Shown: piece after piece, positions 59,888 to 64,000 of the stretch
Numbering within the stretch: position 1 is the stretch's first letter
Layout of the letters: each line of letters starts with the position of its first letter
Assembly (NCBI RefSeq): GCF_003725995.1
Contig: NZ_QIBX01000003.1
Coordinates: forward strand, 124,001-188,000
Reading direction: 5' to 3'
Length of the DNA stretch: 64,000 nucleotides
Source: Slackia equolifaciens
Lineage (GTDB): Bacteria; Actinomycetota; Coriobacteriia; Coriobacteriales; Eggerthellaceae
Position numbers and translations under genes: made by a program
The notes under the pieces: model-generated
The model's database searches: none
The model's input: only the letters and a program-made list of their open reading frames with translations
What the model was told of the DNA's origin: nothing

Positions 59888-59906
59888 TCGCCGCTCGTCG
59901 CGCCAC

Positions 59907-60668
59907 TCAACGAAGGTCCGCCAGCTTGAAGCCTATGCCCCAGACGGTTTCGATATAGCCCTCGGTACCTGTGCCCTTGAGCTTAGCGCGGATGTTCGAC
60001 ACATGGGTGTTCACGGTCTTCTCCTCGACGAAGGCCTCGTCGTGCCACACGAGCTCGTAGAGCTCGCGCTTGGTGAAGACCTTGGAGGGTCTACGCATGA
60101 GGGTGCACACGATATCGAACTCGGTACGCGTCAAACGGACGGGCGTGCCTGCCACCGTGAACGCGCGCGCATCCGTGTCGGCCTCCCAGTCACCGAAGCG
60201 AAGCGTTCGCGTCTCGACGGAGGACTCGCCTTGCGCCCCCTTCGCGGCGTTCCCCATCGATCCACCGTGCGCAGCGGCATCTTCGCCCTCCGCACGCACG
60301 CCCGCGCGTCGAAGCAGCGCCTCCACGCGGGCGATAAGCTCGTCGAGATCGAACGGCTTCACCAGGTAATCATCGGCGCCGGCGCGCAGCAGCGCAACGC
60401 GGTCAACTACCGCGCTTTTTGCAGACGTGACCAGCACGGGTACGGTAGACCCGCGCGAACGGATGAGAGCTATCACATCCTCGCCGGACATGCCGGGCAG
60501 CATGAGGTCGCAAATCACGAGCTCAAAGGGAATAGGGTCTCCAAGCAGAAGGCGCGCCTCCGTACCGGAATAGGCGGGAGTGCACGCATAGCCCTCCTGC
60601 TCGAGCGCAGAACATGCGACATCGCTGATAGCGGCATCGTCTTCCACGACCAGAATACGCGCTCCCAT
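59907..60668 (-). CDS. OmpR/PhoB-family response regulator of the ABC module
   Basis: The 253-residue protein starts MGARILVVEDDAAISDVACSALEQEGYACTPAYSG. The ATG shares its A with the TGA of the aminotransferase gene (TGATG), and two earlier in-frame ATGs are less supported. The receiver has the phospho-acceptor in VICDLMLPGMSGEDV and KPFDLDELIARVEALL. The effector domain reads VRLTRTEFDIVCTLMRRPSKVFTKRELYELVWHDEAFVEEKTVNTHVSNIRAKLKGTGTEGYIETVWGIGFKLAD. The kinase partner is probably the short kinase 3 kb downstream. Confidence 0.93.
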   Translation of the reverse strand: MGARILVVEDDAAISDVACSALEQEGYACTPAYSGTEARLLLGDPIPFELVICDLMLPGMSGEDVIALIRSRGSTVPVLVTSAKSAVVDRVALLRAGADDYLVKPFDLDELIARVEALLRRAGVRAEGEDAAAHGGSMGNAAKGAQGESSVETRTLRFGDWEADTDARAFTVAGTPVRLTRTEFDIVCTLMRRPSKVFTKRELYELVWHDEAFVEEKTVNTHVSNIRAKLKGTGTEGYIETVWGIGFKLADLR

Positions 60669-61828
60669 CAGCATAGCCCCGCTTGCTCGATCGCACGCAC
60701 CGCATCGCGCAAACGATCGGGCGGCTGAACCAGAGCAAAGCGCACGTACCCCTCGCCCATCGGCCCGAAGCTGGCGCCCGGTGTTACCACGACGCCAGCG
60801 CGCACGAGCAGCTCTTCGCAAAACGCCATGGAATCCGTGCGCGCACCGGGAAGCTTCGCCCACACGAACATGGTTCCGTGAGCATTGGGGCGCTCCCAGC
60901 CTACAGACTCAAGGCCGTCGCACAGGGCGTCGCGGCGCGCCTGGTACTGCAGGCGCTGATGTTCCACCGCATCGAGCGGACCCGTAAGAGCAGCGATAGC
61001 GGCATGCTGCACCGGCAGGAACATGCCGAAGTCGGTCTGGCTGCGCAGCTTGCGCACGGCGGCCACGAGGTCGGGCGCGCCAACGAGGAAGCTGATGCGC
61101 GCACCCGTCACGTTGAACGACTTGGAGAGGCTCAAGAATTCCACGCACGTATCGAAGGCGCCCTCGAACTGAAAGATGCTGAACGTTTGGGCTCCGTCAT
61201 AGACGATATCGGCATAGGCGTTGTCGTGAACGAGAAGAATGTCGTGCGCGCGGGCGAAGTCGATCAGCTCGCGATACAGTTCGGGCGTGCCCACCGACCC
61301 CACGGGGTTCGCCGGAAGCGAAACCACCATATAACGGGCGCGGTCCGCCACCTCATCGGGAATGTCGGCCACATGGGGCAAAAAACCGTGCTCAGCGGCG
61401 AGCGGATAATACTCAATCCTTGCGCCCGCCAGAAGCGCTGCGTTGCGGAAGACCGGATAGCAAGGATCGGGCACGAGCACGGTGTCGCCCTCGTTGGCGA
61501 CGGCAAGAGCAAACGCGCCCATGCCCTCCTGCGTGCCCGATACGCTCATAGCCATGTCGGGTGCGATCGCAACGCCGAAACGGCGCTCGTAATACGAGAC
61601 GAGCGCGTCCAGCAGCGCAGGCGCATCATGCAGGGCGTATTTCCAACATTCGGGATTGGCCACGGCGCGCGCTGCCGCTTCAACAATATGCGGGAACGGC
61701 GCGAAATCCGGCGTGCCAACCGAAAGGTCGATCACGTCGCGCCCCTGCTCCTCGAGCGCGCGACGCTTTTCGTTGAGCGCCGCGAAAACCTCGTCTTCAA
61801 ACCTGTCAAGCCGTTCGGAAATGTGCAT
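60668..61828 (-). CDS. PLP-dependent class I/II aminotransferase
   Basis: The 386-residue protein has the family pattern IDLSVGTPDFAPFPHI, VSGTQEGMGAFALAVANEGDTVLVPDPCYPVFRNAALLAGA, SLPANPVGSVG, HDNAYADIVYDG and the PLP-binding lysine in EFLSLSKSFNVTGARISFLVG. The closest known type is the LL-diaminopimelate/aspartate aminotransferase group (DapL-like, with ATP-loop SLSKS). The substrate is not certain. AGAGGG precedes the ATG. Its stop overlaps the response regulator start, so the two are translationally coupled although functionally unlike. Confidence 0.92.
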   Translation of the reverse strand: MHISERLDRFEDEVFAALNEKRRALEEQGRDVIDLSVGTPDFAPFPHIVEAAARAVANPECWKYALHDAPALLDALVSYYERRFGVAIAPDMAMSVSGTQEGMGAFALAVANEGDTVLVPDPCYPVFRNAALLAGARIEYYPLAAEHGFLPHVADIPDEVADRARYMVVSLPANPVGSVGTPELYRELIDFARAHDILLVHDNAYADIVYDGAQTFSIFQFEGAFDTCVEFLSLSKSFNVTGARISFLVGAPDLVAAVRKLRSQTDFGMFLPVQHAAIAALTGPLDAVEHQRLQYQARRDALCDGLESVGWERPNAHGTMFVWAKLPGARTDSMAFCEELLVRAGVVVTPGASFGPMGEGYVRFALVQPPDRLRDAVRAIEQAGLC

Positions 61829-61910
61829 AGCAACCCTCTTTCGTTAAAACTTTCCCGGCGGCACGGTGCCTTGGCAGCGCGGGCGCGGAAATGTCATGCC
61901 GGGAATTATA

Positions 61911-62516
61911 TTACTGGCGCGGCGCTTGCGACGTAAGGTCGTCAAAGTCCTTCGCGCCAAAGACCCCTCTTACCGTTTGAAAAAGGGGCACGCCCCGATC
62001 GCCGGGCATAAAAAGAGGATCGTCAAAAGAGATGCATGAGGGAATCACTTTCGTAGGCGCAGGCGGATGCTTAAACCAGTCGGTATCGATGCGTGCGCCG
62101 GGGATATGGGAAGTGTCTATTTCCACAGGAACATATACGTCATATGGCGCGCTTTGCCCCGATCCTTTCTCCCACCCATCTTCCCATATGCGCACGATGT
62201 CAGTACGGCCCGACAACGCCGCCAAATCAGAGAGTTTGAGAAGCGGAAAGCATGCCACGAGCGCCACCAAATGCGCATTCCCGTCGACAAGGCACGATTT
62301 GCCATCGACCACGTTGACGATGAACGCCTTTCCCGATCGGGCAGGATACTCTTCCCTGAAAAACGCTTCGGCTCCTTCCTGAAGGATGCGCTCGCGAAAA
62401 CGCAGTAAGCGTTCACGAGCCGCTGAGTTGGCGGTAAAGTGACGATGATGGCCTACCGCACCGATGAGCTTACCGCAATGCGCATTGAGCAGCACCTGCT
62501 TTGTTTCTGCATGCAT
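61911..62516 (-). CDS. Hypothetical protein, possible ParB-like fold (201 aa)
   Basis: The 201-residue protein follows AAGGGAGA. Its middle reads FIVNVVDGKSCLVDGNAHLVALVACFPLLKLSDLAAL, which resembles the DGNHRL-type motif of ParB-like nuclease/sulfiredoxin folds, but with the key arginine replaced by an alanine/histidine run. The C-terminus (VYVPVEIDTSHIPGARIDTDWFKHPPAPTKVIPSCISFDDPLF) gives no further clue. No membrane segment or signal peptide is visible. I offer the fold as a weak resemblance, not an assignment. Confidence 0.75.
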   Translation of the reverse strand: MHAETKQVLLNAHCGKLIGAVGHHRHFTANSAARERLLRFRERILQEGAEAFFREEYPARSGKAFIVNVVDGKSCLVDGNAHLVALVACFPLLKLSDLAALSGRTDIVRIWEDGWEKGSGQSAPYDVYVPVEIDTSHIPGARIDTDWFKHPPAPTKVIPSCISFDDPLFMPGDRGVPLFQTVRGVFGAKDFDDLTSQAPRQ

Positions 62517-62742
62517 GGTCTCTCCCTTCAGCGAGTATGTATACAGCCTGCTTCGTTTTGTAACAGATAATTCCGATTGCGCGCAGTTTTATTGGCTTGC
62601 TCAGGATTTAAGGTGCCGGTTTCTTTGGTGCGCGGCACCTAAGACGCATCATGAGCCTGCGCGCCATGTCCTTGCTCGTCAAGACGCGCAAGTCGCAAAA
62701 AGCAGATGATCGGAACGAGGCTCTATTTCACAATTTCTCACC
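62517..62742. other. Upstream part of the GntR gene leader, no gene
   Basis: About 225 bases between two divergently oriented genes, with no coding frame carrying a ribosome binding site. The GntR promoter begins at its right end. Confidence 0.5.
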
Positions 62743-62792
62743 TTTACAACTGTGCATACCGTGTATATACTGTGCACATAGGGTATATACAC
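62743..62792 (+). promoter_or_regulatory. Promoter and palindromic operator of the GntR-ABC operon
   Basis: TTTACA (62743-62748), a 17-base spacer and TATACT (62766-62771) form a good promoter. GTGTATATAC (62761-62770) and GTATATACAC (62783-62792) are a perfect inverted repeat with 12 bases between, covering the -10 and start site, with a smaller palindrome TGTGCACA (62771-62778) at the centre. This is the size and place expected for a YtrA-type repressor operator, so autoregulation is likely. Confidence 0.85.
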
Positions 62793-62875
62793 TAAGTTCG
62801 GGTGAGGGACGCCAAGGCCGAACGGCGTTTGACGGGGACGCCCGCCGAACGATATCTGCAAGCCAAGGAGCAACC

Positions 62876-63247
62876 GTGGACATCATCATTTCAAACGCGA
62901 GCGACAAGCCCATCTACGAGCAGATCGTCTCGCAGATGAAGGACATGATCCTATCCGGGGAGCTCGAGGAGGGCTCCATGCTTCCCTCCATCCGCAACCT
63001 GGCAAGCGACCTGCGCATCAGCGTGATCACCACGAAACGCGCCTATCAGGAGCTTGAATCGCAAGGCTTCATCGAGACGGTGCAGGGCAAGGGCAGCTTC
63101 GTTGCGGGCGGCAACATGGAGCTTTTGCGCGAAGAGCGCCTGCGTCACGTGGAAGAGCTGCTCGAGAGGGCGGTTCACGAGGCCAAAGGCGCAGGCATTG
63201 GCACCCAGGAGCTCCATGACATGCTTGACCTGATGGCGGGAGACTAG
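62876..63247 (+). CDS. GntR/YtrA-family transcriptional regulator
   Basis: The 123-residue protein starts at a GTG five bases after AAGGAG (VDIIISNASDKPIYEQIVSQMKDMILSGELEEGSMLPSIRNLASDLRISVITTKRAYQELESQGFIETVQGKGSFVAG). A longer frame would read through the promoter and operator. The winged-helix domain is complete, followed by a short helical tail of about 45 residues, the mark of the YtrA subfamily that regulates neighbouring ABC transporters. An ABC ATPase gene follows after 45 bases. Confidence 0.93.
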   Translation: MDIIISNASDKPIYEQIVSQMKDMILSGELEEGSMLPSIRNLASDLRISVITTKRAYQELESQGFIETVQGKGSFVAGGNMELLREERLRHVEELLERAVHEAKGAGIGTQELHDMLDLMAGD

Positions 63248-63292
63248 CAAACCCGCGAGCGCATTATCACCCTTTGTGAGAAAGACACTGCC

Positions 63293-64000
63293 ATGACTGA
63301 CCTCATTCGCGTATGTGGCCTGACCAAACGATACGGAACCAAGACCGTGCTGGACAACGTGAGCCTATCGGTGCCCAAGGGCGGCATCACGGGCTTCGTC
63401 GGAGCCAACGGCGCCGGCAAAACCACCACCATCCGCGCCATCCTGGGGCTCATGCCGCTCGACGCGGGTACCGTGGAACTGTTCGGCGAGCCGTTCGGCA
63501 TCAATTCGAGCCAGTCGGTCAACGCGCGCATAAAAAGCCGCATCGGCGTGGTGCTCGACACATGCCCCTACATCGGCGACTTGCCCGTGAAAACCACCAG
63601 CTCCATCATGAAGGCCGCCTTCAGGGGCTGGCGGCAAGGCCGATTCGAGGACTACCTCGATCGCTTCGGGCTTGACCCGCAGAAAAAGGTGAAAGACCTC
63701 TCGCGCGGCATGGGCATGAAGCTGCAGCTGGCATGCGCCCTGGCGCACGAGCCCGACCTCTTGATCCTCGACGAGGCCACAGCAGGCCTTGACCCCCTCG
63801 CCCGCGACGAGGTGCTCGACATCCTGCGCGAGTTCGTGGCCGACGACATGCACGGCATCCTCATCTCGAGCCACATCACCTCCGACCTGGATAAGATCGC
63901 CGACACCGTGGCGTGCATCGACGGGGGCCGCATCGTCTTCGATCTGCCGAAGGACGTCATCACCGACGAGATGGGCCTGGCCAAGTGCCGCACCTCCCAG
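63293..64000 (+). CDS. ABC transporter ATP-binding protein, truncated by the window end
   Basis: An open frame of 236 codons with no stop before the window edge. It reads MTDLIRVCGLTKRYGTKTVLDNVSLSVPKGGITGFVGANGAGKTTTIRAILGLMPLDAGTV (Walker A). The signature region is KVKDLSRGMGMKLQLACALAHEPDLLILDEATAGLDPLARDEVL (signature motif RGMGMK, which replaces the SGGQ-type core, and Walker B). The H-loop is LISSHITSDLDKIAD. It belongs to the YtrB/BcrA-like group that travels with YtrA regulators and one or more membrane subunits, which should lie just beyond 64000. Confidence 0.9.
   Translation, partial: MTDLIRVCGLTKRYGTKTVLDNVSLSVPKGGITGFVGANGAGKTTTIRAILGLMPLDAGTVELFGEPFGINSSQSVNARIKSRIGVVLDTCPYIGDLPVKTTSSIMKAAFRGWRQGRFEDYLDRFGLDPQKKVKDLSRGMGMKLQLACALAHEPDLLILDEATAGLDPLARDEVLDILREFVADDMHGILISSHITSDLDKIADTVACIDGGRIVFDLPKDVITDEMGLAKCRTSQ

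Overview
The window is a contiguous piece of a high-GC actinobacterial chromosome. The gene set and order suggest an anaerobic, gut-type Coriobacteriia (Eggerthellales or a close relative). I infer this from the rsmD-coaD-coiled-coil-yceD-rpmF-plsX-rnc-smc-ftsY backbone, the Asp23/FakA/RecG cluster next to rpmB, acetate formation by Pta and AckA, and a three-domain enoate-reductase-like flavoprotein. The species cannot be fixed from this sequence alone. No rRNA, tRNA, CRISPR array, prophage or complete insertion sequence was seen. Many start codons were moved inward from the longest open frame because a ribosome binding site or the family's usual N-terminus supports a later start.

Layout. 1-8.2 kb: a small unknown protein, a candidate SAM riboswitch with metK, then priA, def, fmt and an RsmB-type methyltransferase with a very long basic N-terminus. 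8.2-11.4 kb: an accessory island holding a predicted PD-(D/E)XK nuclease between two copies of an inverted-repeat element, then ogt, then a ten-unit array of about 20 bp per unit. 11.4-15.1 kb: rpe, a cysteine desulfurase, a PHP phosphatase and a Nif3 protein, tightly packed. 15.1-30.3 kb: housekeeping genes rpmB, asp23-like, fakA, recG, rsmD, coaD, yceD, rpmF, plsX, rnc, smc and ftsY, interrupted by a reverse-strand metallo-beta-lactamase-fold gene between yceD and rpmF. 30.3-36.5 kb: an Xre/PIN toxin-antitoxin-like pair, the flavoprotein, a small membrane protein, dinB with a possible SOS box, and a glycosyltransferase. 36.5-45.3 kb: pta and ackA (convergent, not an operon), a HIT protein, xseB and xseA, a YugP-type peptidase, RNase D, a lipid kinase and a membrane-anchored unknown.

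45.3-64 kb is rich in metal homeostasis and signalling. A yybP-ykoY manganese riboswitch precedes a TerC-family exporter. A histidine kinase/response regulator pair follows. An ArsR/SmtB repressor with an SmtB-like operator controls a split Zn/Cd efflux system, made of a free HMA domain protein and a P1B-ATPase. Next come a 910-residue TPR protein of unknown role and a reverse-strand module that resembles bacitracin/lantibiotic self-protection loci: response regulator, BcrA-type ATPase, two ABC-2 permeases and a short histidine kinase. A 150-nt structured inverted repeat sits inside this module. The window ends in a YtrA-type GntR regulator and a truncated ABC ATPase, with a palindromic operator overlapping their promoter.

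The strongest candidates for something undescribed are the nuclease flanked by inverted-repeat elements (8.3-10.5 kb), the 20-bp tandem array (about 11.0-11.2 kb), the structured inverted repeat at 59.7-59.9 kb, and the 910-residue TPR protein.
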